Assembly (NCBI GenBank): GCA_002835675.1
Contig: PIZR01000001.1
Location: 268,659 to 332,658, forward strand
Direction of reading: 5' to 3'
Source of the DNA: Bacillus sp. BA3
GTDB lineage: Bacteria > Bacillota > Bacilli > Bacillales > DSM-1321
DNA: 64,000 nucleotides
A program made the position numbers and the translations under genes. Below, one piece after another: positions 45,217 to 54,678 of the stretch. Each line of letters starts with the position of its first letter. Position 1 is the stretch's first letter. Below the pieces are notes generated by a model, which worked only from the letters and a program-made list of their open reading frames with translations, was not told the origin of the DNA and made no database searches.

Positions 45217-46128
45217 ATGAAAAAATTAGAAAATAAAGTTGCGATTGTTACAGGCGCTGGACGAGGAATCGGAAGAGAAATATCCTTACTACTTGCTAAT
45301 GAAGGAGCAAAAGTAGTCGTCAATGATTTAGGAGGCAGTTCTGATGGTAAGGGTAATGATACAAAAGTAGCAGACGAAGTTGTTCAGGAAATTAGAGAGT
45401 TAGGTGGAGAAGCAGTAGCTAATTACGAATCAGTTGCAGAATATGATAGCGCAAACAAAATTGTGGAAACGGCAATTACTGACTTTGGTCGTATTGATAT
45501 TGTGGTAAATAATGCAGGAATTTTAAGGGATCGTATGCTTTTTAAAATGAGTGAAGAAGAATGGGATGCAGTCATCTCGGTTCATTTAAAAGGTTCCTTT
45601 AATATGACAAGAGCAGCTGCACCCTATTTCAAGGAACAAAAAAGCGGGCGATTTATTAACTTCACTTCAACATCAGGCTTAATTGGTAATGTTGGTCAAG
45701 CTAACTATGCTGCTGCAAAATTAGGGATTGCTGGTCTTAACAAAATAACAGCTTTAGACATGGCTCGCTATAATGTAACCGCTAATGCTGTAGCTCCATT
45801 TGCCTGGAGTAGGTTAATTGGCTCCATTCCAACTGATACAGATAAGGAAAAAGCTAGAGTGGATAAACTAAAACAGCTATCACCAGCTCACATTGCACCG
45901 TTAGTAGCCTTTTTATGTTCAGATGAAGCTTCTGATGTTTCAGGACAAATATTTGGTGTTAGAGGCAAGGAGATCATGGTCTTTTCTCAACCTCGTCCGG
46001 TTCGGTCAGTTTATAATGCAGAAGGATGGACGATTGATAGTCTAAATTCTATTATAGGATCTTTACAATCGAGCTTTACACCACTTGAAGTAAGTGCTGA
46101 TGTATTCCCGTATGAACCGTTAGTTTGA
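45217..46128 (+). CDS. MFE-2-like short-chain 3-hydroxyacyl-CoA dehydrogenase
   Basis: A 303-residue SDR. Beyond GAGRGIGREISLLLA it carries VVNDLGGSSDGKGND, the insertion characteristic of the dehydrogenase domain of peroxisomal multifunctional enzyme 2 (17beta-HSD4). The catalytic Ser, Tyr and Lys are present (FTSTSGLIGNVGQANYAAAK). The extended C-terminal part after GVRGKEIMVFSQP also follows that family. It would oxidise a (3R)-hydroxyacyl-CoA, which pairs well with the MaoC (R)-hydratase at 12842. ATG 45217 follows GAAGGGGTGG. Confidence 0.92.
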   Translation: MKKLENKVAIVTGAGRGIGREISLLLANEGAKVVVNDLGGSSDGKGNDTKVADEVVQEIRELGGEAVANYESVAEYDSANKIVETAITDFGRIDIVVNNAGILRDRMLFKMSEEEWDAVISVHLKGSFNMTRAAAPYFKEQKSGRFINFTSTSGLIGNVGQANYAAAKLGIAGLNKITALDMARYNVTANAVAPFAWSRLIGSIPTDTDKEKARVDKLKQLSPAHIAPLVAFLCSDEASDVSGQIFGVRGKEIMVFSQPRPVRSVYNAEGWTIDSLNSIIGSLQSSFTPLEVSADVFPYEPLV

Positions 46129-46420
46129 TGATTATTAATCAATTAGGTGCTTAATAAATAGTTTCACCAGCAGGATTTGCAAATTAGGAACGGTATTTAT
46201 TAGTTGTAGATTGCTTTGTGAATTGTGCTCGTATCCGGGAAATAACCTATTAACAAACATTTAAAGATTATGCTGTATAGTAAAAAAGAAGGCTTTCTCT
46301 ATACATCAACAGTAAATCTTAAAAAAGATATCTCAAACTATCAAATATCAGCTCCAGAGTTTGGTCAGCATATGAATGATAATAATCTGAAAGAACATTC
46401 ATACTAGGGGGGAAGTGATT

Positions 46421-47983
46421 GTGATAAATATTGATAATATATCTCGACTATCAATCTACGAGATGTTAAAACAAACGGCGTTAGAATATCCTGATCAATT
46501 AGCTGTGATAGATGGTCAAATTAAGTTGAATTATACTCAGTTAAAGGAATTCGTAGATACTTTTGCCTCGGTCTTATATAAGAAAGGGTTTCAAAAAGGG
46601 GATCGAGTCGGTTTAATGGTACCAAATAGTATTCATTATATAATTTCATATTATGCTACTCTGCGTTTAGGTGGAATTGTGGTGCAAGTTAATCCTTTAT
46701 ATCAAACATCTGAGCTCGAGTATATGCTAGATGACGCAAATCCAAAATGGTTCATTTGCGAACGGCATCAATCTGAAAAGTTCAAATTAATAAAGCGATT
46801 TGAAAACGTTAAGGTACTTTTCACTAAGGATGAGAACAACCTTGATCAAATATTATTAAAAGAAAATAATTCTGAACTTCCTCCACTAAATATTGATCCA
46901 AAAGAAGATTTGGCTGTATTACAGTATACGGGTGGAACAACGGGCAAATCTAAAGGAGTTATGCTGACACATTTTAATATAATTTGCAATATTCATCAAT
47001 CTGGGGAAGTTATCTCAACGGTAATGAAAAAAGGTGAAGAGCGAATATTAGGTGTTGCACCTCTAACCCATGCTATGGCCATGACGAATATGAATAATAC
47101 TGTACGAATTGCAGCTACATATATTATTCTAGATAAATTCGCAGTAAACAAGGTATTGCAGGCTATTAGTATATACAGACCAACTATGATGACAGGCTCA
47201 CCTACTATGTATATTGCTTTATTGAACCATCCAGATCTAGGAAAGTATGACTTATCTTGCTTTAAAATCTGTGTTTCCGGTTCTGCCCCCCTTCCTGTAG
47301 AAGTCTTAAAAGAATTAGAACGAAAATCTGGAGCGCGTATTTTTGAAGGATATGGTTTATCAGAAGCAACAACATCAACTCATCGAACTCCAGTAAAAGG
47401 AGAACGGAAGATTGGTAGCGTGGGAGTCCCAATACCTTTAACAGAATCTAAAATAGTAAATGTAGAAACAGGTACTAAAGAGTTGGCGCCTGGCGAGAGT
47501 GGTGAGCTTATTATAAAAGGGCCGCAAGTAATGAAGGGTTACTGGAATAAACCTGAAGAAACCGCTCTTACGATTCGTGATGGCTGGCTATATACAGGAG
47601 ATATAGCAATGCGTGATGAAGATGATTATTACTTTATAGTAGGTAGAAAAAAAGATATGGTCATTGCGGGTGGGTTGAATATTTATCCAGCTGAAGTCGA
47701 GGAAGTACTGTATCAAAATCCTGATGTTGCTGAAGCGTGTACGTTTGGTGTGCCTGATTCGTACCTTGGTGAAAAATTATTTGCAATCGTGGTATTGAAA
47801 AAGGATGCAAGTATTACCGGAGAAGATTTAATAAGCTGGTGTGAAGGTCGATTGGCAAGATATAAAATACCACGAGTAATTGAATTTCGTGACGAGCTTC
47901 CTAAGACATCAGTGGGAAAAATTTTAAGACGCAAACTTGTAGAAGAGTTCAAAGAGAAGGTAGATTCACTGCCAAAAAAATAA
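46421..47983 (+). CDS. AMP-dependent acyl-CoA synthetase/ligase
   Basis: A 520-residue ANL-family ligase. QYTGGTTGKSKGVML is the phosphate loop, then YGLSEATTSTHRTP, DGWLYTGDIAMRDEDD, GRKKDMVIAGGLNIYPAE and LPKTSVGKILRR with the catalytic Lys. The YTGGTTG variant is typical of long-chain acyl-CoA synthetases. GTG 46421 is best placed relative to GGGGGGA; GTG 46415 is too close. It precedes an acyl-CoA dehydrogenase by 80 bp. It is the second of two ligases in the island. Confidence 0.92.
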   Translation: MINIDNISRLSIYEMLKQTALEYPDQLAVIDGQIKLNYTQLKEFVDTFASVLYKKGFQKGDRVGLMVPNSIHYIISYYATLRLGGIVVQVNPLYQTSELEYMLDDANPKWFICERHQSEKFKLIKRFENVKVLFTKDENNLDQILLKENNSELPPLNIDPKEDLAVLQYTGGTTGKSKGVMLTHFNIICNIHQSGEVISTVMKKGEERILGVAPLTHAMAMTNMNNTVRIAATYIILDKFAVNKVLQAISIYRPTMMTGSPTMYIALLNHPDLGKYDLSCFKICVSGSAPLPVEVLKELERKSGARIFEGYGLSEATTSTHRTPVKGERKIGSVGVPIPLTESKIVNVETGTKELAPGESGELIIKGPQVMKGYWNKPEETALTIRDGWLYTGDIAMRDEDDYYFIVGRKKDMVIAGGLNIYPAEVEEVLYQNPDVAEACTFGVPDSYLGEKLFAIVVLKKDASITGEDLISWCEGRLARYKIPRVIEFRDELPKTSVGKILRRKLVEEFKEKVDSLPKK

Positions 47984-48063
47984 ATTTGATCCATAAAAAA
48001 TATAAACTCGGAATTTTACTTTATGTTTAAAACTACTAGTTAAATTAAAAGGAGTGTCTTTAT

Positions 48064-49236
48064 ATGAATTTTACCTTATCATCCGAATTAATCGAAATGA
48101 AAAATACAATCAGAGATTTTGTTGATAATACAGTGGATCCCCTTGCTGATCAGATTGAAAGGGACGATAGAATACCAGATCATATAATGAAAATGAGTAA
48201 GGAACTAGGATTATTTGGGCTTAGCATTCCAGAGGAGTATGGTGGTTTAGGAATTGATATGGTAGGAAAATGTGCGATTTACGAAGAAATTGGTCGTACA
48301 TCAAATGGATATACAACTGTTATTGGTGCTCATACTGGTATTGGTTCAGTTGGGATTGTTGAGATGGGTAATGAAGATCAAAAAATAAAGTATTTACCAA
48401 GGATGGCAACTGGAGACCTTATTGGAGCATTCGCATTAACTGAACCGAGTGCCGGTTCAAATGCCGTTGCCTTAAAGACAAAAGCAATCCGAAAAGGTGA
48501 TAAATATATTCTTAATGGCTCTAAACATTATATCACGAACGGTCCTATTGCCGATGTATTTACGGTTATGGCTGTTACTGATCCTAATAAAGGAGCAAAA
48601 GGAATCACCTCCTTTATCGTTGAAAAAGATTGTAAAGGATTAGTGATCGGGAAAACTGAAGAAAAAATGGGACTAAGAGGCTCTCATTCTTCTGAAATCT
48701 TTTTTGAGGATTGTGAAGTTCCGGTAGAAAATGTACTTGGTGAAGAAGGACTAGGATATGTAAATGCTTTAAAAATTCTTGCGAATGGTCGTGCAGGTCT
48801 AGCGGCCCGAAACCTTGGCTCCTGTCAAAAGTTATACGAATTATCTGTCAAGTATGCACATGAAAGAGAGCAGTTCGGCAAACCAATCTTTGATCAGCAA
48901 ATTATTCAGCATTACTTAGCTGAAATAGCATTAGACGTTGAAACATTAAGGTCTGTTACCTATAGAGTCGCTTGGATGGTTGATCAAAAAATGAACGTGA
49001 TCAAAGAAGCAGCAATGGCAAAACTTCTTGGTTCCGAAATATATAATCGAATCGCGGACAAGGCTGTACAAATTCATGGCGGTATTGGATACATTAAAGA
49101 TTTTCCGATTGAAAGATATTATCGTGATGCACGCATCACAAAAATCTATGAGGGAACTTCAGAAATTCAAAAGAATATTATTGCGGCTCAAATACACAGG
49201 GAATACTTAAAAACGGCACCATCCATTTATGCTTAA
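48064..49236 (+). CDS. acyl-CoA dehydrogenase (short/branched-chain type)
   Basis: A 390-residue acyl-CoA dehydrogenase with all standard features: FALTEPSAGSNAVAL, LNGSKHYITNGPIAD, KMGLRGSHSSEI, EREQFGKPIFDQQ, VQIHGGIGYIKDFPIERYYRD and IYEGTSEIQKNII with the classical catalytic Glu. It is the only one of the five dehydrogenases here with that Glu, so it probably acts on a straight or 2-methyl short-chain CoA ester. AAAAGGAG precedes ATG 48064. It is the last intact gene of the large island. Confidence 0.94.
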   Translation: MNFTLSSELIEMKNTIRDFVDNTVDPLADQIERDDRIPDHIMKMSKELGLFGLSIPEEYGGLGIDMVGKCAIYEEIGRTSNGYTTVIGAHTGIGSVGIVEMGNEDQKIKYLPRMATGDLIGAFALTEPSAGSNAVALKTKAIRKGDKYILNGSKHYITNGPIADVFTVMAVTDPNKGAKGITSFIVEKDCKGLVIGKTEEKMGLRGSHSSEIFFEDCEVPVENVLGEEGLGYVNALKILANGRAGLAARNLGSCQKLYELSVKYAHEREQFGKPIFDQQIIQHYLAEIALDVETLRSVTYRVAWMVDQKMNVIKEAAMAKLLGSEIYNRIADKAVQIHGGIGYIKDFPIERYYRDARITKIYEGTSEIQKNIIAAQIHREYLKTAPSIYA

Positions 49237-49316
49237 TTAAGGCTTACTAAACAAAAAGTCTAATAGTTAACAGCGAAGGCGCTTGGAACTTTAAAATTGG
49301 GATATTGAGGAAAGAT

Positions 49317-49440
49317 ATGAATCAAAAAACTGTTATTATTACAGGCGGTGGCAGTGGTATTGGAAAAGCATGGCTAAAATTCGAATAAGAGGTAGCGTAT
49401 GATGTTATTTTTGGCCGGAATGCTGAACGACTATATGAAA
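49317..49440 (+). pseudogene. remnant N terminus of an SDR
   Basis: Behind GAGGAAAG, ATG 49317 opens NQKTVIITGGGSGIGKAW, a perfect Rossmann start, then frameshifts into a stop; the shifted frame continues with FGRNAERLYEIN, matching the beta2-strand region. The remainder of the gene is missing, and unrelated sequence follows at about 49445. Confidence 0.8.
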
Positions 49441-49448
49441 TAAATACC

Positions 49449-49854
49449 AGAGACGGTTACAATTGGAAAGATAAAGCCGATGCCGATGGAACCTATAAGG
49501 TAGCTATTCCCATACAAAATGCAAGTACCAGCATCTCAGTAACAGCAAAAGATGCATCTGGAAAAATATCCGTTACAAAAGTTGCGCCAAACATGCCGAC
49601 TATTAATCCAGTTGAATACTACACAACTAAAGGGAAAATAGAGAAGTATGCAAAAGTAACAGGGAAAATTGGAACAAAAATCTATTCAGCCAATGCTAAT
49701 GCCTACGGAACATGAAATGTAAATATTTCTAAATCCAAAAGTTGGTACTAAAATCATTTTAAATGAAACAGACACAAAAGGTCGTGTGAGTGTCAAAAGA
49801 TCTGTCACAGTATCAAAGAATTTTGATAAAAAAAGAGCAGAGGTAAATTTATAG
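49449..49854 (+). pseudogene. remnant of a secreted Ig-like-repeat protein
   Basis: The open stretch DGTYKVAIPIQNASTSISV followed by AKDASGKISVTK is the pattern of bacterial Ig-like repeat domains found in cell-wall and exported proteins. A stop near 49712 and a frameshift separate it from KNPKVGTKIILNETDTKG and a last stop at 49852, directly before a terminator. It is the decayed tail of a surface protein gene that has been joined to the SDR remnant. Confidence 0.65.
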
Positions 49855-49868
49855 ACTCTGCTTTTTTT
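49836..49868 (+). terminator. intrinsic terminator
   Basis: AGCAGAG (49836-49842) pairs with CTCTGCT (49856-49862), running into seven Ts. It is the native terminator of the decayed Ig-like gene. Confidence 0.8.
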
Positions 49869-50838
49869 GTGTCAATGTAAGAGTTAAACTAAAACTCTTA
49901 TAGAAGGGCATTAACTTCGAATTTCAGAAAATAACGCGGTTTCAGCTGGAAATAGTGTAGAACGAAAAGAAGCAGGATATGTTTTGTGAATCACATTTGA
50001 AAAAATATTCATGAAAAACGATCGCCCAAGAGGTGCTCGTTTTTTAGTAGATAGATTGATGAAGTTCTTATTTAAGTCATGAATGCAAAAATTGACCTTT
50101 ATAAAGAAATTGGAGGTAGTTTTGTAATAGCCTCCCCTCAACCGTCTGGGGTAGGATATTTTTTATTGGTAGCAGGCAATCCTAATAATCCGGCAGTCGG
50201 ATTAACAATCGATGGTCCATCTTTTACCTTCCAGGGCAATCGTGTGTATTCTACTCGTTTTACTTCTCCTTCTTCTCCCCACCAGTTCGGAGTGTTTTTA
50301 AAATTATAGTTTCATTTGAGTTGACAAATTACCTGATTCAACCTATTTATTCTTCTAATCCCTCCGGTTTTTACAATCCAGAAGGATACAATTTATTATC
50401 GATATCTAGGGTGCGCAAGCTAGCTGTTTAGAATCTCCACCAATAGCCAATCAATCATTTATGTAAATAAAGCTGGTAATGATGTTACTGCTGACTATAG
50501 TGAAAAAATCCATTAATCCTTAAGCGACGGAACCCCCTGTCTTAGTATTTTTTATACTCAATTTAAAATTTAATACTATTGAATTTCACTTTCTCACCTA
50601 TTGCCTAATTAATGAAGATGCTGATATGATCCATTTTTTCGATAGGCAGGACCTTTAAAATCCATTCATTTTAAATGGGAAAATGGTAAAGTTAGAGGGG
50701 ATTGAAGATTTCTTTAGAATACTGACCCTCTCCAAGCGGTTGTAGCTGCCGAATGGAAGGAGGGAAATTAAAAAATTAATATATGATATAAGACTTAGAA
50801 GGAAATTCACAAAAAGTATTTGCAGAGGAGTAGCGCAT
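49869..50838. other. 970-bp region with debris only
   Basis: No gene I can support. One open stretch (50079-50309, 76 codons) reads SFVIASPQPSGVGYFLLVAG and has GGAGG inside it but none at its start; it may be a fragment of a surface protein. The rest is stop-rich. AGAGGAG at the right end serves the MerR gene. Confidence 0.4.
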
Positions 50839-51666
50839 ATGGACAATTACTTATCAATCAGTGAAATGGCTTCCATTCACAGTATCTCAAGGCAAACACT
50901 CATTTATTACGATAAGATCGGTTTATTTAAACCGGTACATATAGATGAACATGGTTATCGATATTATAGTGCCATTCAGATTCCGTTTCTAAGGGAAATT
51001 TGCTTTTTGAAGTCGATTGGCATAAAACTGAATGATATTAAGGACCATATAGGAAATCGGAATTTAACCACTGCCATGTCACTTTTGGAATTTCATCAAG
51101 AATTCATTGATAAAGAAATAAATGCCTTGATGAATACCCGTACATTTATTCAACAGAGATTAATGAAATATTCAGAAGCCAAAAATATTAAAAGTGAATT
51201 GGATAAACCTATTATAGAAGAATTTCCTGAAAGGCATGTCTTATTTATACCATTTGAAAATGATTTGTGCCGTGAAGAATTACATTTAACGCTTATGAAA
51301 GCTTGGAATGTATTAAGTAAACATGAAATGCTTCCGTCTGAGGGATTTGGCACGGTTATTTTAAAGGATAAACTTGGAATGGATGATGTTTTCGAGGGTG
51401 CGGGAATATATACTGCATTACCTTTTATAGATCCTGATATGGATAACATGATGACGTTGCCTGCTGGGCAATATGCATGTGTATATAAATATGGAATGCC
51501 ATATAACATTGAGTTTTTAAATGAATTGGTTCAATGGATCAGTGAAAATCACTATAGAATTATTGGGGACGTTGTGGACGCTTGCTTATTGGATACGACC
51601 TTTTACGAGAATGATAGTAGTGTTGATTTTTGTCAGCTGCAAATCCCTGTAGAGAAAATTACTTGA
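50839..51666 (+). CDS. MerR-family regulator with GyrI-like effector domain
   Basis: A 275-residue MerR-type activator. The winged helix is residues 5-75 (LSISEMASIHSISRQTLIYYDKIG and HGYRYYSAIQ), a long coiled-coil dimer helix follows, and the C-terminal 150 residues resemble the GyrI/BmrR-type effector-binding fold (PAGQYACVYKYG). Regulators of this type bind hydrophobic or aromatic ligands and twist a promoter with a 19-bp spacer. Exactly such a promoter lies just downstream, before the UbiD gene. AGAGGAG precedes ATG 50839. Confidence 0.9.
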   Translation: MDNYLSISEMASIHSISRQTLIYYDKIGLFKPVHIDEHGYRYYSAIQIPFLREICFLKSIGIKLNDIKDHIGNRNLTTAMSLLEFHQEFIDKEINALMNTRTFIQQRLMKYSEAKNIKSELDKPIIEEFPERHVLFIPFENDLCREELHLTLMKAWNVLSKHEMLPSEGFGTVILKDKLGMDDVFEGAGIYTALPFIDPDMDNMMTLPAGQYACVYKYGMPYNIEFLNELVQWISENHYRIIGDVVDACLLDTTFYENDSSVDFCQLQIPVEKIT

Positions 51667-51681
51667 ATTTTCAAATATCCA

Positions 51682-51712
51682 TTGACTGTATAGTAGAAAT
51701 ACACTTTAGAAT
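51682..51712 (+). promoter_or_regulatory. MerR-type promoter and operator for the ubiD operon
   Basis: TTGACT (-35, 51682-51687) and TAGAAT (-10, 51707-51712) are separated by 19 bp, longer than the normal 17, as in MerR-activated promoters. Between them lies the dyad TGTAT-N7-ATACA (51687-51703). It begins 15 bp after the MerR stop and precedes the decarboxylase start by 83 bp. Confidence 0.78.
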
Positions 51713-51794
51713 ATCAATTGTAACCGATAACATATAGGTTATTTAATGTGACTATACATAGGATACTGATCTTAAAGTGACAGGGGGATTTATT

Positions 51795-53282
51795 ATGTCT
51801 GAAAAAATGAATAAAGTGACAGATTTACGTTCTGCGCTGGAACTACTGAAGTCGATTCCAGGACAATTGATTGAAACGGATGAACCAGTCAATCCTCATG
51901 CTGAATTATCTGGCGTGTATCGTCATGTCGGTGCTGGCGGGACAGTGATGCGTCCAACAAAAATCGGGCCTGCCATGGTTTTCAATCATGTTTTGGGTCA
52001 TGAAGATTCAAGCGTGGTAATCGGACTTTTAGCCAGCCGGGAAAGAGTCGGCCACATGCTGGATACAAAACCCGAGCGTCTCGGGTTCCTTTTAAATGAA
52101 GCTGTAAAAAACCCAATAGATCCAATCACCATTTCGAATGATAAAGCGAAAGCTCAAGAAGTGGTTCACTATGCAGAAGATCCCGGTTTCGATATTAGAA
52201 AATTAATACCTGCGCCTACGAATACAGAGGAAGATGCAGGTCCGTATATCACCATAGGAATGTGCTATGCCTCTGATTCAGAAACCGGTGAATCTGATAT
52301 AACGATACACCGATTATGTTTACAAAGTAAAGATGAGATGTCCATGTATTTTGTTCCTGGCCGTCATTTAGAAGTTTTTCGTGAAAAGGCTGAAAAAGCA
52401 GGAAAACCGTTACCAATTTCCATTAGTATCGGTGTTGACCCTGCAATTGAAGTCGCTGCTTGTTTTGAAGCACCTACGACTCCCCTTGGCTTTAATGAGC
52501 TGAGTGTTGCAGGGGCGATCAGGAAAGAAGCGGTAGAATTGGTCCAATGCTTGACAATTGATGAAAAAGCTATCGCGAATGCTGAATATGTAATAGAAGG
52601 GGAATTGGTTCCCGGAGTGCGCGTTCGGGAAGATCAAAACACCAATACTGGAAAAGCAATGCCGGAATTCCCTGGTTATACTGGTTCAGCTGTTGCGGAT
52701 CTGCCTCTAATCAAAGTGAAAGCCGTAACGCACCGAGTCAATCCAATCATGCAAACAGTTATTGGTCCAAGTGAGGAGCATGTTAATATGGCTGGCATCC
52801 CAACTGAAGCAAGCATTCTGCAAATGGTGGAAAAGTCCATGCCAGGCAAATTATTGAATGTTTATGCCCATACTTCAGGAGGAGGTAAATACATGGCTGT
52901 TCTTCAATTCAAGAAAAGTCAGCCAAGTGATGAAGGGCGCCAAAGACAAGCTGCACTATTGGCATTCTCTGCCTTTTCTGAACTTAAGCATGTATTCATC
53001 GTGGATGAAGATGTGGATCCCTTCGATAGCAATGATGTTTTATGGGCGTTAAATACTCGTTACCAAGGTGATGTTGATACGGTTTTCATTCCTGGAGTGC
53101 GCTGTCACCCGTTAGATCCTACACAAGATCCCGCATACAGCCCTACCATTCAGGAAAAGGGTATTTCCTGTAAAACCATTTTTGACTGCACAGTACCATT
53201 TCATTTAAAAGATGAATTTAAAAGGTCCGAATTTAAAGAGGTGGATCCAAGTCGATTCATTCCTGGATTTTCCAATACGTAA
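51795..53282 (+). CDS. UbiD-family non-oxidative decarboxylase
   Basis: A 495-residue prenyl-FMN-dependent decarboxylase. Features include GVYRHVGAGGTVMRPT, TITIHRLCLQSKDEM, FVPGRHLEVFREKAEKAG, PISISIGVDPAIEVAA and the region with the catalytic Glu and Arg near AIRKEAVELVQ. The family decarboxylates hydroxybenzoates, protocatechuate and related acids using the cofactor made by UbiX, which is encoded next. Next to a catechol ortho-cleavage cluster, a dihydroxybenzoate or protocatechuate decarboxylase that yields catechol is the best guess; 4-hydroxybenzoate or vanillate decarboxylase remain possible. I start at ATG 51795 after GGGGG. Confidence 0.9.
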   Translation: MSEKMNKVTDLRSALELLKSIPGQLIETDEPVNPHAELSGVYRHVGAGGTVMRPTKIGPAMVFNHVLGHEDSSVVIGLLASRERVGHMLDTKPERLGFLLNEAVKNPIDPITISNDKAKAQEVVHYAEDPGFDIRKLIPAPTNTEEDAGPYITIGMCYASDSETGESDITIHRLCLQSKDEMSMYFVPGRHLEVFREKAEKAGKPLPISISIGVDPAIEVAACFEAPTTPLGFNELSVAGAIRKEAVELVQCLTIDEKAIANAEYVIEGELVPGVRVREDQNTNTGKAMPEFPGYTGSAVADLPLIKVKAVTHRVNPIMQTVIGPSEEHVNMAGIPTEASILQMVEKSMPGKLLNVYAHTSGGGKYMAVLQFKKSQPSDEGRQRQAALLAFSAFSELKHVFIVDEDVDPFDSNDVLWALNTRYQGDVDTVFIPGVRCHPLDPTQDPAYSPTIQEKGISCKTIFDCTVPFHLKDEFKRSEFKEVDPSRFIPGFSNT

Positions 53283-53329
53283 GTTTCCATAAAGCTTCGA
53301 TTCGATGACTAATGTAAGGAGGGGAATTA

Positions 53330-53905
53330 ATGAAAATCATTGTTGGAATAACAGGAGCGACTGGAGCCATTTTCGGAATTAGGATTCTTCAGATGCTTAA
53401 AAGCAGTGAAGTGGAGACCCATTTAATCATGTCCCCGTGGGCACATGCCACCATTCAACATGAAACATCATATTCTGTTAAAGAAGTGGAGGGATTAGCT
53501 GATCATTCCTATTCTTACAAAGATCAAGCAGCAAGAATTTCAAGTGGATCGTACCGGGTTGATGGCATGATCGTAGCACCTTGCAGTATGAAAACACTAG
53601 CTTCCATTCGCATGGGGCTAGCGGATAATTTATTAACGCGATCTGCTGACGTCATGTTGAAAGAAAGAAAAAAATTATTACTAATGACTAGAGAAACCCC
53701 TCTGAATACGATTCATTTGGAGAATATGACGGCGCTTTCCAAAATGGGGACCATTATATTCCCTCCGATGCCAGCCTTTTATAATCATCCTGAGAATGTT
53801 AACGATATCATTGATCATCTGGCTTATCGTGCGTTAGATCAATTTGAAATCGATACTCTCGGTGCGAAACGGTGGGACGGAATGAAATATCGCACCAAAA
53901 TATAA
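53330..53905 (+). CDS. ubiX: UbiX-type flavin prenyltransferase
   Basis: A 191-residue flavoprotein with the N-terminal GITGATGAIFGIRILQML motif, SPWAHATIQHET, MIVAPCSMKTLASIRMG and the LLLMTRETPLNTIHLENM segment, all diagnostic of UbiX/Pad1. It attaches a dimethylallyl group to FMN to make the UbiD cofactor. AAGGAGGGG precedes ATG 53330, 47 bp after the decarboxylase, so both are in the MerR-controlled operon. Confidence 0.95.
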   Translation: MKIIVGITGATGAIFGIRILQMLKSSEVETHLIMSPWAHATIQHETSYSVKEVEGLADHSYSYKDQAARISSGSYRVDGMIVAPCSMKTLASIRMGLADNLLTRSADVMLKERKKLLLMTRETPLNTIHLENMTALSKMGTIIFPPMPAFYNHPENVNDIIDHLAYRALDQFEIDTLGAKRWDGMKYRTKI

Positions 53906-53940
53906 CAGATTACTAAGGAATTAAAGAAAAAGGTGAAAAA

Positions 53941-54402
53941 ATGAATGGGATGGAAATGCCAGAAGAGATATTCGACTTGTTAAATGGTAAAGAACTTGTC
54001 GACAAGCAGCATGAAGCCATGATGCTGTTAACGATAAGTGAAGAAGGATGGCCGCATACTGCAATGATTAGCGTAGGTGAGATCGTAGCGGTAAGCCGGA
54101 AGGAATTAAGGATTGGCCTATGGCCGGATACTTCGACTACAGCCAATGTCATTCGTACCCATAAAGCTACACTGGTTTTGTTTTGGAAAGGTAAAGCACA
54201 ATATATTCGCCTTACATTAGAGAGATTAAAAGAGCTGCCATATGTCCAATATAAAAGAGTAAGATTCCACGCCCAAATAGTAGAGGCACGGGAGGATATG
54301 GCTAAGTATGCTGAAATACGCTCTGGAATTAAAATCGACTTGAAAAACCCTAAAGAAGTTGTTGAACGTTGGAGTGAGACCATAGGGGATCTCCTTCAAT
54401 AA
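53941..54402 (+). CDS. pyridoxamine 5'-phosphate oxidase-like split-barrel protein
   Basis: A 153-residue protein with a split beta-barrel flavin fold: HEAMMLLTISEEGWPHTAMI, ELRIGLWPDTSTTANV and KATLVLFWKGKAQYIRL. It lacks the standard pyridoxamine oxidase active-site set and probably binds FMN or a related flavin. It follows ubiX by 35 bp and is the last gene before the first structured leader RNA. A role in handling the flavin cofactor of UbiD is conceivable but only inferred. Confidence 0.8.
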   Translation: MNGMEMPEEIFDLLNGKELVDKQHEAMMLLTISEEGWPHTAMISVGEIVAVSRKELRIGLWPDTSTTANVIRTHKATLVLFWKGKAQYIRLTLERLKELPYVQYKRVRFHAQIVEAREDMAKYAEIRSGIKIDLKNPKEVVERWSETIGDLLQ

Positions 54403-54507
54403 AATTCCCAGGTACCGACTTTAAGTTACTGAGTAATTGAAATTATCAAATAATAATTGTAAAAATCCGAACTTCATGTAAAATGGAATCATTACATGTA
54501 TTTATAA

Positions 54508-54626
54508 CTTGCCTATTCATTAACCATTAAAAAAAGCCCTTTTTTAATGAAAATTAATGAACTGACTGGCTATCTTAATTTCTCGATCAAGTTACCTTGA
54601 TGGTGAAGTTAAGATAGCCTTTTTTA
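54508..54626 (+). ncRNA. structured leader RNA with terminator, copy 1
   Basis: Nested hairpin: outer arms TTCATTAA (54516-54523) and TTAATGAA (54554-54561), inner arms CATTAAAAAA (54525-54534) and TTTTTTAATG (54540-54549) with loop AGCCC. Six bases later a terminator hairpin starts: GGCTATCTTAA (54568-54578) pairs with TTAAGATAGCC (54609-54619), capped by ATCAAG-TTAC-CTTGAT, followed by six Ts. It ends about 50 bp before the alpha/beta hydrolase gene. A second copy with compensatory changes lies at 55594-55710. It looks like a transcription attenuator in the leader; the signal sensed is unknown. Confidence 0.7.
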
Positions 54627-54678
54627 TTAAATATGCTGGCTGGTTTATGTTAATAATCATGAAATGGGGAATGTCACT

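Noticed and set aside
53913..54383. 156-codon - strand open frame over the PNPOx-like gene
   Set aside because: It mirrors the + strand gene, which has the split-barrel motifs and operon spacing.
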